Below, piece after piece: positions 1 to 9,184 of a DNA stretch of 48,193 nt. The notes below the pieces were generated by a model. The model searched no databases. It had not been told where the DNA came from and saw only the letters and a list, made by a program, of their open reading frames with translations. Position 1 is the stretch's first letter, and each line of letters starts with the position of its first letter. The stretch is from an uncultured Solimonas sp. (lineage in GTDB: Bacteria > Pseudomonadota > Gammaproteobacteria > Nevskiales > Nevskiaceae): positions 1 to 48,193 of the forward strand of contig CAMLDZ010000013.1 in the NCBI GenBank assembly GCA_946478985.1. Direction: 5' to 3'. A program made the position numbers and the translations under genes.

Positions 1-208
1 CATGCGGCAGCAGTGCTGCTGAGATTTGAACAGCCTGCCGCAATCTGCTGATTTCGCAGCACGGCGTTCTGTGTCTGTCGCCGCCGACTCGGCGTCGCGT
101 CCATGCAAATCATGCGTTTGCGAGTGGGGGCGATGGCTGGCTTCGCTGGCACGATAGCTGCGCTGCCGCTCGTCCCCTCCGGTTATTCACATGAGCGGTC
201 CAGACTTC

Positions 209-685
209 ATGAACATCAAGATTCTTGCGGTAGCGGCCTTGCTGGTATCGGCCTCGGCGGTTCATGCGGCGCAAGCGCCGAAGGCGCCGGCGGCGCCTTC
301 CGCGGCGACGCAGACCTATAAGACCAAGGAACTGCATCGCGCGCAGATCGACGCGCTGCTGGCCAAGCCGGACGAGCTGGTGATTATCGACATCCGTCGC
401 CCGGACGAGCTGAGCAAGATCGGTGGCTTTCCGGCCTACCTGAGCATCCAGCTCGACGACCTCGAGAAGTACGCCGCCTTCATCCCCAAGCAGCGCAAGG
501 TCGTCACCGTGTCCAATCACGCGCACCGCGCGTTCAAGGCGGGCGATCTGCTGTCGGCCAAGGGCTATAACGTGGTCGGTGCGATCGGCGTGCAGAACTA
601 CGAGCAGGAAGGCGGCACGCTGAGCAAGATTGCCGTGCCGCCGCCGCGCACCGCGGCGGCCGCGCCTGCGCTCAAGGCCAACTGA
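209..685 (+). CDS. Exported rhodanese-like protein lacking the catalytic Cys
   Basis: A 158-residue protein. An in-frame ATG 18 bases upstream exists, but starting at 209 puts an ordinary signal peptide (about residues 1-21, ending VHAA) right at the N-terminus. An Ala/Pro-rich linker follows, then a rhodanese-type fold (about 40-140) with the IIDIRRPDEL strand-loop. Active rhodaneses carry Cys-X4-Arg in the active-site loop; here the loop reads VSNHAHRA, so Ser102 sits where the persulfide Cys should be and only Arg107 is kept. Sulfur transfer is therefore unlikely and a binding or regulatory role in the periplasm is inferred. It lies 204 bases upstream of a ScsB/DsbD-like gene, separated from it by hairpin repeats, so co-transcription is uncertain. 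Confidence 0.75.
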   Translation: MNIKILAVAALLVSASAVHAAQAPKAPAAPSAATQTYKTKELHRAQIDALLAKPDELVIIDIRRPDELSKIGGFPAYLSIQLDDLEKYAAFIPKQRKVVTVSNHAHRAFKAGDLLSAKGYNVVGAIGVQNYEQEGGTLSKIAVPPPRTAAAAPALKAN

Positions 686-699
686 GCGGTTGTGAAGCG

Positions 700-868
700 C
701 CCTCTCCCGCTCGCCGGGCGAGGGCTTCTTGTCGTACGTCAGCCGCAGCGTGGCTCCACCCTCTCCCCGCGCGCGGGGAGAGGGTTGGGGTGAGGAGGTC
801 GCGCCGCGTGCGCCGCCGCTCATCCGCCCCTTCGGGGCAGCTTCTCCCCCGCGTGCGGGGAGAAGGAC
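700..868. repeat. Hairpin-rich intergenic repeat, copy 1 (composite)
   Basis: Contains CCTCTCCCG-type and CTTCTCCCC-type inverted repeats. Positions 759-784 form a perfect 26-nt palindrome (half-site CCCTCTCCCCGCG) followed by TTGGGGTGAGG. Then CTCATCCGCCCC begins at 819 and an arm pair CTTCTCCCC/GGGGAGAAG spans 841-866. The same building blocks occur at 11596-11698 and 41463-41561. This copy is permuted, with the TGAGG end abutting the CTCATCC end of another unit. The apparent coding sequence at 790-888 is only this repeat read through. Confidence 0.8.
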
Positions 869-888
869 ACGCACAGCTTGAGGTGAAG

Positions 889-3045
889 ATGCATAACGTC
901 GTGCGCGCCTGTTTGCGCTTTCTCGTCGCGCTGGGATTGTTGTCCGCGGCCACGCTGGCACAGGCCGCCGATCTGCCGCCGGCCCAGGCCGCAACCGAAC
1001 AGGTGCGCGCGCAGCTGCTGGCGTCGGTCGACGCGGTCTATCCGGGTGAGGAGATCCTGCTCGGCCTCGAGCAGAAGATCATCGCGCACTGGCACACCTA
1101 CTGGATCAATCCTGGCGATTCGGGGCTGGCGACCCGGATCGCGTGGACGCTGCCGCCGGGCGCGCAGGCCGGCGAGATCCAGTGGCCGCTGCCGTCGCGC
1201 TACACGCTTGGCACGGTCACCAACTACGGTTACGCCGATGAAGTGACGTTGCTGAGCAGCTTGCGTGTGCCTGCCGATGCCGTCGTCGGCGGCAGCGTGC
1301 CGGTCCGCGCCAAGGTCAACTGGCTGGTCTGCGCGGAGGTCTGCATCCCGCAACAGGTGGAGCTCGGCCTGAGCCTGCCGGTGGTTGCCGCCAGCGGTGC
1401 GCGGAGCGCGGCCGACGGCGCGCAGATACAAAGCGCGCAGGCGCGCCTGCCGGTGATGAGCCCGTGGCCGATCGAGGCTCAGGCGAGCGAAGGCGTGCTG
1501 GCGCTGCAGATCGGCGGCGCACTGCCGAAGGCCGCGGAACTGTGGTTCTACGCCGACGACTGGGGCAAGGTCGTGCACGGTGCGGCGCAGACGCGGCACG
1601 ATGAAGCCGGGGCGACGCGGTTGGTCCTGCAGCCCGGCGATGCTGCCGCGCAGCCCGGCGAGACGCTGCGTGGCGCGCTGGTGCTCAGCGAACCGGGCGC
1701 CGCGCCGCGTGGCTATGTCGTCAGCACGCCGGTCATCGCGGCGGCGCCGGGCACGTTACCGGAAGGTGCAACGGGAACAGAAGCGGGCAGAGCGGTGCAG
1801 GGCACGAGTCTCGTTTCCGCGCTGCTGCTGGCCTTTCTTGGCGGCTTGCTGCTCAACCTGATGCCCTGCGTGTTTCCGGTGCTGTCGTTCAAGGCGCTGT
1901 CGCTGCTGCAGCACTCGCATCTGCCGGCCGTACAGAAGCGCCTGCAGGCTTGGGTCTATACGCTCGGCATCCTCGCCAGCTTTGCGCTGCTCGGCGTGCT
2001 GCTGGTGGTGCTCAAGGCCGGCGGCGCGCAGATCGGCTGGGGTTTCCAGTTCCAGTCGCCGCTGTTCGTCACCGCGGTGGCGTATCTGCTGTTCGCGGTC
2101 GGCCTGAGCCTGTCGGGTGTGTTCACGATCGGCAACTCAGTGACGGGCGCCGGTTCCGCGCTCGCCGACAAGCCGGGTTACGCCGGCAGCTTCTTCACCG
2201 GCGTGCTCGCGGTGATCGTCGCCACGCCGTGCACGGCGCCGTTCATGGGTGCCGCGCTCGGCTATGCGCTGACGCAGCCGGCGGTGGTGCTGCTGGCGGT
2301 GCTGCTGAGCCTGGGCTTTGGTCTGGCGCTGCCGTATCTGCTGCTCGCGCACTGGCCGGGGCTGCAGCGCCATCTGCCGCGCCCCGGCCTGTGGATGGAG
2401 CGCGTCAAGCAGGTACTGGCGTTCCCGATGTACGCGGCGGCGATCTGGCTGGTCTGGGTGCTGGCGCAGCAGGCCGGCGCCACTGCGGTGGCCGCGGTGC
2501 TCGGCGGCATGCTGGCGATCGCGCTGGCGGCGTGGATCTTCGACAGCTCGCGCAACAGCCGGCCGCGCTGGCGGCGCGCAGGCAGCGCGCTGGCGACGGC
2601 CTCCATCGTCTTCGCGCTGTTCGGCGGCTACGTCGCCGTCGGTGCCGCCGGCGCCAGGCCGCAGGCCGCGGCGGGCGCGGGCGACACCGCGCGCCACTGG
2701 CAGCCCTACAGCGCCGAGACGTTGCAGGCGCTGCGTGCCGATGGCAAGCCGGTGTTCCTCAATTTCACCGCGGCCTGGTGCATCAGCTGCCTGGTCAACG
2801 AGCGCGTCGCGCTCAGCCACAGCAAGGTCATCGATGCCTTCGGCAAGGCTGGCATCACCTACCTGAAGGGCGACTGGACCGATCAGGACCCGCAGATCGC
2901 GCATGTGCTCGCGCAGTTCGGCCGCAGCGGCGTGCCGCTCTACGTGTTCTATCCGTCCGGGCGGGACAGCGGCTCGGTGGTGCTGCCGCAGATCCTGACG
3001 CCCGAGATCGTGCTCACCACGATTGCCGCGGCCACGTCGCCGTAG
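889..3045 (+). CDS. ScsB/DsbD-family thiol:disulfide membrane electron transporter
   Basis: A 718-residue protein. DsbD/ScsB proteins pass electrons from cytoplasmic thioredoxin across the inner membrane to periplasmic thiol proteins. The start at 889 gives a signal peptide (about 1-27, ending AQAADLP); an upstream in-frame start at 790 would only translate a DNA repeat. Order of parts: N-terminal periplasmic domain with Cys148 and Cys152 (CAEVC), a multi-pass core from about residue 305 with Cys327 (MPCVFP) and Cys448 (TPCTAPF), and a C-terminal thioredoxin domain with CISC at 631-634. All six Cys expected for three redox pairs are present. The peroxiredoxin-like gene 38 bases downstream is a probable substrate. 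ScsB-type is favoured over classical DsbD because of that partner and the CAEVCIPQ motif. Confidence 0.85.
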   Translation: MHNVVRACLRFLVALGLLSAATLAQAADLPPAQAATEQVRAQLLASVDAVYPGEEILLGLEQKIIAHWHTYWINPGDSGLATRIAWTLPPGAQAGEIQWPLPSRYTLGTVTNYGYADEVTLLSSLRVPADAVVGGSVPVRAKVNWLVCAEVCIPQQVELGLSLPVVAASGARSAADGAQIQSAQARLPVMSPWPIEAQASEGVLALQIGGALPKAAELWFYADDWGKVVHGAAQTRHDEAGATRLVLQPGDAAAQPGETLRGALVLSEPGAAPRGYVVSTPVIAAAPGTLPEGATGTEAGRAVQGTSLVSALLLAFLGGLLLNLMPCVFPVLSFKALSLLQHSHLPAVQKRLQAWVYTLGILASFALLGVLLVVLKAGGAQIGWGFQFQSPLFVTAVAYLLFAVGLSLSGVFTIGNSVTGAGSALADKPGYAGSFFTGVLAVIVATPCTAPFMGAALGYALTQPAVVLLAVLLSLGFGLALPYLLLAHWPGLQRHLPRPGLWMERVKQVLAFPMYAAAIWLVWVLAQQAGATAVAAVLGGMLAIALAAWIFDSSRNSRPRWRRAGSALATASIVFALFGGYVAVGAAGARPQAAAGAGDTARHWQPYSAETLQALRADGKPVFLNFTAAWCISCLVNERVALSHSKVIDAFGKAGITYLKGDWTDQDPQIAHVLAQFGRSGVPLYVFYPSGRDSGSVVLPQILTPEIVLTTIAAATSP

Positions 3046-3083
3046 TCGTTTCGTTGTCCCTCGTCATCAAAGGAGAAAATGAC

Positions 3084-3704
3084 ATGTCACTACATCGCGC
3101 AGGCCGTAACGCGCTCCTGGGTCTGGCGCTCGGCGTCGCTTCGTTCGGCGCGCTGGCGGCCGCCAATGTCGGTCAGCCGGCACCGGCGTTCAGCGGCGTC
3201 GGCGCCGACGGCAAGCCGGTCAGCCTGGAAGCGCTGCGCGGCAAGACCGTGGTGCTGGAATGGACCAATGCCGATTGCCCGTTCGTGAAGAAGCACTACG
3301 AGAGCGGCAACATTCCCAAGCTGCAGGAAGAGGAAGTGGCCAAGGGCATCGTCTGGCTGCAGGTGATCTCCTCGGCACCCGGTGCGCAGGGCCATGTCGA
3401 TGGCAAGACCGCCGCCAAGCTCAACGAGTACCGGGACGCCAAGCCGAGCAACACCGTGCTCGATGCGAACGGCAAGATCGGCAAGCTCTACGGCGCGCAG
3501 ACCACGCCGCATTTCTTCATCGTCGATGCCAAGGGCACGCTGGTCTACAAGGGCGCGATCGACAGCATCGCCTCGGCAGACCCGGGCGACATTGCACGCG
3601 CCGAAAACTACGTGCGCACCGCGCTGGATTCGCTCGCAGCCGGCAAGAAGATCGAGCACAGCAACACCAAGCCGTACGGCTGCTCGGTGAAGTACGCCAG
3701 CTAG
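3084..3704 (+). CDS. Exported peroxiredoxin-like (PRX-like/redoxin) protein
   Basis: A 206-residue protein with signal peptide (about 1-26, ending ALAA). It has an AhpC/TSA-redoxin fold with one nucleophile-like Cys65 in the motif NADCPFVKKHY, the TTPHFF cis-Pro region near 140, and a second Cys200 in the C-terminal PYGCSVKY signature typical of the PRX-like1 group. AAAGGAG precedes the ATG; another ATG five bases upstream is out of frame. Peroxiredoxin-like proteins of this sort are known to be reduced by ScsB-family transporters, and the gene lies 38 bases after one, so periplasmic peroxide or thiol-oxidant reduction with electrons from the upstream protein is the likely job. The actual substrate cannot be read from sequence. 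Confidence 0.82.
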   Translation: MSLHRAGRNALLGLALGVASFGALAAANVGQPAPAFSGVGADGKPVSLEALRGKTVVLEWTNADCPFVKKHYESGNIPKLQEEEVAKGIVWLQVISSAPGAQGHVDGKTAAKLNEYRDAKPSNTVLDANGKIGKLYGAQTTPHFFIVDAKGTLVYKGAIDSIASADPGDIARAENYVRTALDSLAAGKKIEHSNTKPYGCSVKYAS

Positions 3705-3743
3705 CCGGCCTTCAGCGTTCTGGCGACTGGGGGAAGAAAAAGT

Positions 3744-3784
3744 CCGGCGGTTCCGTGGCGTGGGCATGCCACGAAGACCGCCGG
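3744..3784. other. Two-tier inverted repeat after the peroxiredoxin-like gene
   Basis: CCGGCGG (3744-3750) pairs with CCGCCGG (3778-3784), and inside it CGTGGC (3754-3759) pairs with GCCACG (3768-3773). It begins 40 bases after the stop codon and has no T-run, so it may be a 3' stabilising hairpin or weak terminator. The rest of the 298-base gap up to 4003 shows no convincing gene. Confidence 0.5.
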
Positions 3785-4002
3785 CATCTCGACTACATAC
3801 CCGGGCGCGCCGCGATGCGCTGCGACGCGTGCGCTGCCTAACGCAGAGAGCGTGCCAGTCGATGCGGAGGTCGGCAATGGCGCTGGTATCAGGCCTTTTT
3901 CCCTTGCTTCGCATTGCCACGTCGAACCAGGTTCCGCGCCGTGCTGCACGCAAATCAGCAATGCGGCATCCGTTCTGTTGTTTTGCTACCACGGAGAAGT
4001 GC

Positions 4003-4995
4003 ATGTCGTTCATCAAACAAACTGCCGATCGCCCGGCTCTGCGGCCGTCGCGATTGCTCGCGGTCAGTGCGCTGACGCTGGCGTGTGCATCGACCGCAGT
4101 GTTCGCGCAGGACACGGTGACGCCGGCGATCAAGGGCGTGGTCGACGCCGGCACCAGGATCGAGCTGATCAAGGACGGCTTCAATGGCAGCGAAGGTCCG
4201 CTCGGGCTGCCGGATGGCAGCTTCGTCTTCACCGAAACGCCGGCGAATCGCATCACCAGGATCGCCGCCGACGGCAGCACCTCGACGTTTCTCGACAACA
4301 GCAATGGTTCCAATGGCCTGGGCATCAACGCTGCCGGCGAGATCGTCTCCGTGCAGCGTGGCAAGCCGCAGGTCGGCGTGATCTGGCCGGTGGCCAGACA
4401 GAAGACGATCACCGACAACATCGACGGCACGCCGTACGCAGTGCCCAACGATCTGGTCGTCGGCCTCAAGGCCGGCATCTATTTCACCGATCCGGGGGCA
4501 CAGCCCAGGCCCGGCGAGGCGCCGCCGAAGCCGGCCGTCTATCACATCGCCAAGGACGGCAAGCTCACGCGCGTGATCAGCGACGTCGAACGTCCCAACG
4601 GCATCCAGCTGAGCCCGGACGAGAAGACCCTCTACCTGGCCAACACCGCCGGCGAATACGTGCTGGCCTATGACGTGGCGGCCGATGGTGCGCTGGGCAA
4701 GGCGCGCCACTTCGCCAAGCTGCGCGGTGGCGTGACGCCGACCGAGACGGGCGGTCAATCGAGCGGCGCCGACTGTCTGGCGATCGACAAGGATGGCCGT
4801 CTGTATGTCGCGTCGAATTCCGGCATCGAAGTGTTCAGTGCCAAGGGCGAGGCGCTCGGCGTGATCGCGCTGCCGAAGAAGCCGCAGAACCTGGCTTTCG
4901 CCGGCAAGGACAAGAAGACGCTGTACATCGTCGGCCGCGGCTCGGCGTGGCGCATCCAGACACAGACAGCGGGCTATGCCGGCCGCGCCAAGTAA
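4003..4995 (+). CDS. Exported SMP-30/gluconolactonase-like beta-propeller hydrolase
   Basis: A 330-residue protein with signal peptide (about 1-35, ending AVFAQ). GGAG stands just upstream of the chosen ATG; longer in-frame starts would bury the signal peptide. Features of the SMP-30/gluconolactonase/LRE family are visible: the metal-ligand Glu in [13 protein letters not shown], Asn in VPNDLVV, the [10 protein letters not shown] motif, and Asp in [17 protein letters not shown]. The family hydrolyses sugar or other lactones using a divalent metal. A dienelactone-hydrolase-like gene follows 49 bases later and is probably in the same operon, suggesting a pair of exported ester/lactone hydrolases. 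The substrate is unknown. Confidence 0.82.
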   Translation: MSFIKQTADRPALRPSRLLAVSALTLACASTAVFAQDTVTPAIKGVVDAGTRIELIKDGFNGSEGPLGLPDGSFVFTETPANRITRIAADGSTSTFLDNSNGSNGLGINAAGEIVSVQRGKPQVGVIWPVARQKTITDNIDGTPYAVPNDLVVGLKAGIYFTDPGAQPRPGEAPPKPAVYHIAKDGKLTRVISDVERPNGIQLSPDEKTLYLANTAGEYVLAYDVAADGALGKARHFAKLRGGVTPTETGGQSSGADCLAIDKDGRLYVASNSGIEVFSAKGEALGVIALPKKPQNLAFAGKDKKTLYIVGRGSAWRIQTQTAGYAGRAK

Positions 4996-5044
4996 ATCCT
5001 CAGACAAGCAAACTCCCTCAGGGAGTCCATCAGGAGACTCGATC

Positions 5045-5938
5045 ATGAGCCGCAAGACCGCCGCCGATTTCGATCCGCAGGTTCTCAAGCTGTTCGACCA
5101 GTACGTGCACGGCGCGCTGTCGCGCCGTGGCTTCCTGCAGCAGGCGAGCCGCTTGGCGCTGGCCGCCGGCGTTACCGCCGAAGGCCTGCTGCTGGCGTTG
5201 AACCCCACATTTGCCGAAGCGCAGCAGGTGGCCGCCAGCGACGAGCGCATCAAGGCGCGCTATGCGGAATATCCGGCGCCGAACGGCTACGGCAAGCTGC
5301 GCGGCTATCTCGTCGAGCCGGCCCAGGCCAAGGGCAAGCTGCCCACGGTGCTGGTCGTGCACGAGAACCGCGGCCTGAATCCGCATATCGAGGACATCGC
5401 CCGCCGTCTGGCGCTCGACGGCTTCATCGCTTTTGCGCCGGACGCGCTGTTCCCGCTCGGCGGCTATCCGGGCAACGAGGACAAGGCGCGCGAGCTGTTC
5501 CAGAAGCTCGATCAGGACAAGACGCGCGCCGACTTCATCACCGCCGCGGGGGTGCTGAAGACCTTGCCCAAGGGCAACGGCAAGGTCGGCGTCGTCGGCT
5601 TCTGCTACGGCGGCGGCATCTCCAACTACCTGGCCACGCAGCTGCCGGATCTGGCGGCCGCCGTGCCGTTCTACGGCGTGCAGCCGCCGGCCGCCGAGGT
5701 GCCGAAGATCAAGGCGCCGCTGCTGCTGCAGTACGCTGGCGACGACGAGCGCATCAATGCCGGCTGGCCGGCGTGCGAGGAAGCGCTGAAGGCTGCGCAC
5801 GTGCAGTACACCGCCTATGTCTATCCGGGCGTCCAGCACGGCTTCAACAACGACACCACGCCGCGTTATGACGAAGCTGCAGCCACGCTGGCCTGGCAGC
5901 GCACGGTCGGCTTCTTCAAGGAGAAGCTTCATGCCTGA
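5045..5938 (+). CDS. Exported dienelactone hydrolase family protein
   Basis: A 297-residue alpha/beta hydrolase. The DLH triad can be placed: Cys187 in GFCYGG, Asp233/234 in AGDDERI, and His265 in QHGFN, with the conserved Glu107 in HENRG. The N-terminus ([18 protein letters not shown], about 26-43) looks like a twin-arginine signal, so export of a folded enzyme is inferred. AGGAG precedes the start. Classical dienelactone hydrolases open 4-carboxymethylenebut-2-en-4-olide in chlorocatechol breakdown, but exported members of this family have varied or unknown substrates and no other ring-cleavage genes are nearby. Likely co-transcribed with the SMP-30-like gene; a strong terminator follows. 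Confidence 0.85.
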   Translation: MSRKTAADFDPQVLKLFDQYVHGALSRRGFLQQASRLALAAGVTAEGLLLALNPTFAEAQQVAASDERIKARYAEYPAPNGYGKLRGYLVEPAQAKGKLPTVLVVHENRGLNPHIEDIARRLALDGFIAFAPDALFPLGGYPGNEDKARELFQKLDQDKTRADFITAAGVLKTLPKGNGKVGVVGFCYGGGISNYLATQLPDLAAAVPFYGVQPPAAEVPKIKAPLLLQYAGDDERINAGWPACEEALKAAHVQYTAYVYPGVQHGFNNDTTPRYDEAAATLAWQRTVGFFKEKLHA

Positions 5939-5964
5939 TCGTTGTCGTCGCCCGTGCAGACCGG

Positions 5965-5993
5965 GCCCGCTGCTCATGCAGCGGGCTTTTTTT
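5965..5993 (+). terminator. Rho-independent terminator
   Basis: GCCCGCTGC (5965-5973), loop TCAT, GCAGCGGGC (5978-5986), then seven T residues. It lies 27 bases after the dienelactone hydrolase stop codon and separates that operon from the TonB receptor. Confidence 0.93.
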
Positions 5994-6253
5994 GTTTCTG
6001 GCGATACCCTGAGCGCGGCATCTGGCGCCGACATCGCTGCGCGGCAATCAGCAGGATTGAATACGGCCTGCGCGCTTACACGCAAAGTCGCCCGGAGCCT
6101 TTGCTTCGATGCTTATCCGCTGCAGGCATATGGACCCGGTTCATTCTGATAAAGGTCTTCAATAACAGACGATTGCGAGGTGTTCCGGCAAGCGCTCCGC
6201 GCGCCTCTTCTCGATGATTTCGGTTGGTACGTTCCCTGCCTAGATCTGCCGCT

Positions 6254-6269
6254 CGTGACCGTCGTCACG
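6254..6269. promoter_or_regulatory. Dyad upstream of the TonB receptor
   Basis: CGTGAC (6254-6259), CGTC, GTCACG (6264-6269). It ends 26 bases before the receptor start and 13 bases before its AAGGAG ribosome-binding site, so it could be an operator or a leader hairpin. The rest of 5994-6295 is less GC-rich than the genes and shows no convincing gene. Confidence 0.35.
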
Positions 6270-6295
6270 CCAGTGGATCATGAAGGAGTAAGGGA

Positions 6296-9184
6296 ATGCG
6301 CGGTGTTCTATCGGCTGTGCGACCGCTATCGGAAACGAAGCAAAGTGCGGCGGCAGCAATTTCTGGTGGACTGTTGCTGGTGGCGGCCCAGGCGACTGCG
6401 CAGCTCGCGCCAGTGGACGTGCCGCCGCCGCTCGATGCGCAGGCGGATACGCCAGCGGCGCCGGAGACGCAGCCGCTGGAGTTCGCGCCCGTCGAGGAAG
6501 TACAGGACGAGATTGCCGACGCGGCGCAGGTGCAGGACGAGGCGCCTCAGGAGATTTCCGCCGCCGGGCCGGGCGCGGCGGATGGCATCGAAACCATCGT
6601 CGTCAGCGCGCGCGATCGTGTGCTGCTGGCCGAAAAGCAGGACATTCCGGCATCGGTCTCGGTTGTCACCGGCGAAACCCTGCAGGTGCTCGGCGCGGAT
6701 TCCCTGCGCGACATCACGCGTCGCGCCGCCAACATCTCGCGCAACAACACCAGCAATGCGCGCAGCCAGGGGCTGGTGGTGCGTGGCATCGGCCGTCGTG
6801 GTTCGACAGAGGCGCAGGATCCGACGGTCGGCATCAATGTCGATGGCATTCCATATTTATATCCGGGGCTGTCGGCCTGGGACTGGGTCGATATCGATAC
6901 CGTCGAAGTGGCGCGCGGCCCGCAGGGTACCGAAGGCGGGCACTACAGCAGTTTCGGCCAGCTGACACTGAATACCAGGCGACCGAGCTTCGAGAAGACC
7001 GCCGAGTACTCGCTGCGCGTCGGCCAGCGCGACACGCTGTTCGGCACCGCCGCGTTCGGCGGTCCGGTGATCGACGACAGGCTGGCCTGGCGCGGCACGT
7101 TCTATGTCAACAAGCTGCTCGGCTATTACAAGAACGATTACTGGAACGGCAACCAGACCTATACCGATCGCCTGAAGATCTCCGGCAAGACACAGTTGCT
7201 GTTCAAGCCGGCCGATAACTACACGGTGCATCTGTCGGTCGATCTGCAGCCCAGGACCTTCGAGAACGACAACGGGCTGAACTTCTTCCATGCGACGCCG
7301 GAAACCTACACCGATGGCGTGGCGACCAACATGGCCACCGATGCGAAAACGCGTCTGGCGCGGCGCTGGTTCGGCCAGCTGCAAACTTATAGCTACGACG
7401 ACAACTATCTGAACTACAACAGCGGAACGCAGAACAACGACAGCCAGCTGCCGCTGATCACCGGCACGCGCGGCGCCGGCCTGACGCAGACCTGGGCGTT
7501 CAGCGACGTCTCGACATTGACTTCGATAAGCGGCTGGCGCGATCTGGATTTCGAAGCGCGCAACGATGAGGGAACGCCGTTCGACATCTCCACGCAAGGC
7601 GGCGGTGGCGTGCGCTTCCAGCAGTTCACGCAGGAGTTGCGCCTCAATACCCAGTTCGGCGAGCGCGAGCACCAGCTGGCGACGGGGCTGTTCTACGCGC
7701 ATCACACTTATGAAGTCGACGCCAAGACCGGCTGGGGCGATGACGCGGGTGCTTGGTTCGCCAATGCCTCGCAGTACAACGCGCTCGACGCCGATGGCGA
7801 TGGCCGTTACCTGCTGACGCAGTCGCTCGCGGGTCTGCGTCGCATCAGCACGGCTTACATCAATAACGACAGCCCGGCAGTGTTTGCCAATATCAAGTGG
7901 AACTTCACCGACAAGGCCAAACTGGTGACGGGCCTGCGCGTGACGCATGAAGATCGCAAGAACCGCGTGTTCCAGCTGGTGGAGGAGAACGGCTATGGCG
8001 GCCTGCTGAATCCGTCCGTCTCCAGCTTTGGCGTCGAGTTGGGAGGATTCGATTCGTACTACAACAGCAGCGACGCCGCGGTGTGGGTGCGCGACGGCCA
8101 GCTATTGTCGGCAACGGCCGACAAGACCGGTGCGGTGCAGGTGGCGGGCAAGAGTTCGGCGCTGACCACGAGCACGGCCGGCGCTGCGCGCCTTGCGCAG
8201 GCGACGGCGGCTGCCGATGCGGCGGCGCAGAAGTACTTCCGCGTCGCCACCTGGGACGCGTTGAACGCCAAGCAGAAGCAGCAGCTGGCGTACGCGCAGG
8301 CGATCCGCAAGGCGCAGCTCGGCCAGATCTACAACATGCTGCGCGCCGAGGCGTACAAGAAAACGCAGTACGTCTACGTGTTCAGTCCGAGCTACCGGTT
8401 CAGCGACGAAGTGAGCGGCTATTTTTCGTTTCAGCATGGCGAGAAGCCGGGCATCTCGCAGGTGATCGGCGGCAACTCGCTGCTGGCCGACGGTGAATCC
8501 GGCAATCACTTCGAGCTGGGCGCCAAGACCAGCCTGCTCGACGACGCGCTGCTGTTCAATGCCGATATCTTCTTCTCGCGCCTGAAGAATTATCAGCAGA
8601 CGACGCGTGTCTTCGACGAGTTCACTACCGCCCTCAACAGCGATGGCAGCAATTACTACCTCGATGCCGCGGCCAACGTGCCGAGTATCCAGATCCATGG
8701 CCTGGAGATCGACGGCTCGTACAACGGCATTGCGTACACCACGATCACGCTGTCGGCGGCGTACAACGTCGCCAAGTACAAGGAATTCCCGACCGCGCCG
8801 AACACGCCGGAACGCAATCCGGCGACCTCGGGTCCGTATCAGGATCTCGGTGGCCAGATTCTGCCGGGCGCCGCCAAGTACACCGGCAACCTGGGGATCG
8901 ACTGGCGTTATCCGGTGGCGGGCAAATACGAGATCTTCGTCAATGGCAATGCCAACTACACCAGCCGCTACAACAGTGACATCACGCTGTCGCAGTACAG
9001 CTGGATCGACGACTACACGGTAGTCGACGCCGGCCTCGGCTTCGGTCGCCAGGACCGTGGCTTCTCGGTGACGCTGCTCGGCAAGAACCTCGCGCAAGCC
9101 GAAGGCAAGGCCTACAACTGGCAGAACGGCATGCTCGACACCACGCCGCGCTGGTACGGAATGGTCATTGCCGGCCGTCTTTAG
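6296..9184 (+). CDS. TonB-dependent outer-membrane receptor
   Basis: A 962-residue protein with AAGGAG eight bases before the ATG. Order of parts: signal peptide (about 1-36, ending TAQ); a Pro/Glu/Asp-rich periplasmic linker (38-95); a TonB-box-like stretch near 98-104 (IETIVVSA); a plug domain with VLGADSLRDITRR and VEVARGPQGTEGG; then a 22-strand-type barrel. Most barrels end in an aromatic residue, but this one ends ...VIAGRL. Residues about 609-690 are an Ala/Gln/Lys-rich, helix-like insertion that is unusual for a barrel loop. The ligand is unknown: siderophore, sugar, lipid or aromatic compound are all possible. It has its own transcription unit, with a terminator before it and hairpins after it. 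Confidence 0.93.
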   Translation: MRGVLSAVRPLSETKQSAAAAISGGLLLVAAQATAQLAPVDVPPPLDAQADTPAAPETQPLEFAPVEEVQDEIADAAQVQDEAPQEISAAGPGAADGIETIVVSARDRVLLAEKQDIPASVSVVTGETLQVLGADSLRDITRRAANISRNNTSNARSQGLVVRGIGRRGSTEAQDPTVGINVDGIPYLYPGLSAWDWVDIDTVEVARGPQGTEGGHYSSFGQLTLNTRRPSFEKTAEYSLRVGQRDTLFGTAAFGGPVIDDRLAWRGTFYVNKLLGYYKNDYWNGNQTYTDRLKISGKTQLLFKPADNYTVHLSVDLQPRTFENDNGLNFFHATPETYTDGVATNMATDAKTRLARRWFGQLQTYSYDDNYLNYNSGTQNNDSQLPLITGTRGAGLTQTWAFSDVSTLTSISGWRDLDFEARNDEGTPFDISTQGGGGVRFQQFTQELRLNTQFGEREHQLATGLFYAHHTYEVDAKTGWGDDAGAWFANASQYNALDADGDGRYLLTQSLAGLRRISTAYINNDSPAVFANIKWNFTDKAKLVTGLRVTHEDRKNRVFQLVEENGYGGLLNPSVSSFGVELGGFDSYYNSSDAAVWVRDGQLLSATADKTGAVQVAGKSSALTTSTAGAARLAQATAAADAAAQKYFRVATWDALNAKQKQQLAYAQAIRKAQLGQIYNMLRAEAYKKTQYVYVFSPSYRFSDEVSGYFSFQHGEKPGISQVIGGNSLLADGESGNHFELGAKTSLLDDALLFNADIFFSRLKNYQQTTRVFDEFTTALNSDGSNYYLDAAANVPSIQIHGLEIDGSYNGIAYTTITLSAAYNVAKYKEFPTAPNTPERNPATSGPYQDLGGQILPGAAKYTGNLGIDWRYPVAGKYEIFVNGNANYTSRYNSDITLSQYSWIDDYTVVDAGLGFGRQDRGFSVTLLGKNLAQAEGKAYNWQNGMLDTTPRWYGMVIAGRL

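Noticed and set aside
1..208. End of an upstream gene at the window edge
   Set aside because: All plus-strand frames stop within the first 51 bases and nothing recognisable is encoded; a tail of up to 16 codons cannot be judged.
790..888. N-terminal extension of the ScsB-like protein
   Set aside because: These 33 codons are the repeat element; the signal peptide begins at ATG 889.
110..994. 294-codon minus-strand frame
   Set aside because: Arg-rich product made largely from the hairpin repeat and the antisense of two real genes.
1950..3083. Long plus-strand frame running into the peroxiredoxin-like gene
   Set aside because: It overlaps the ScsB-like gene in another frame; only the part from ATG 3084 has a signal peptide and family match.
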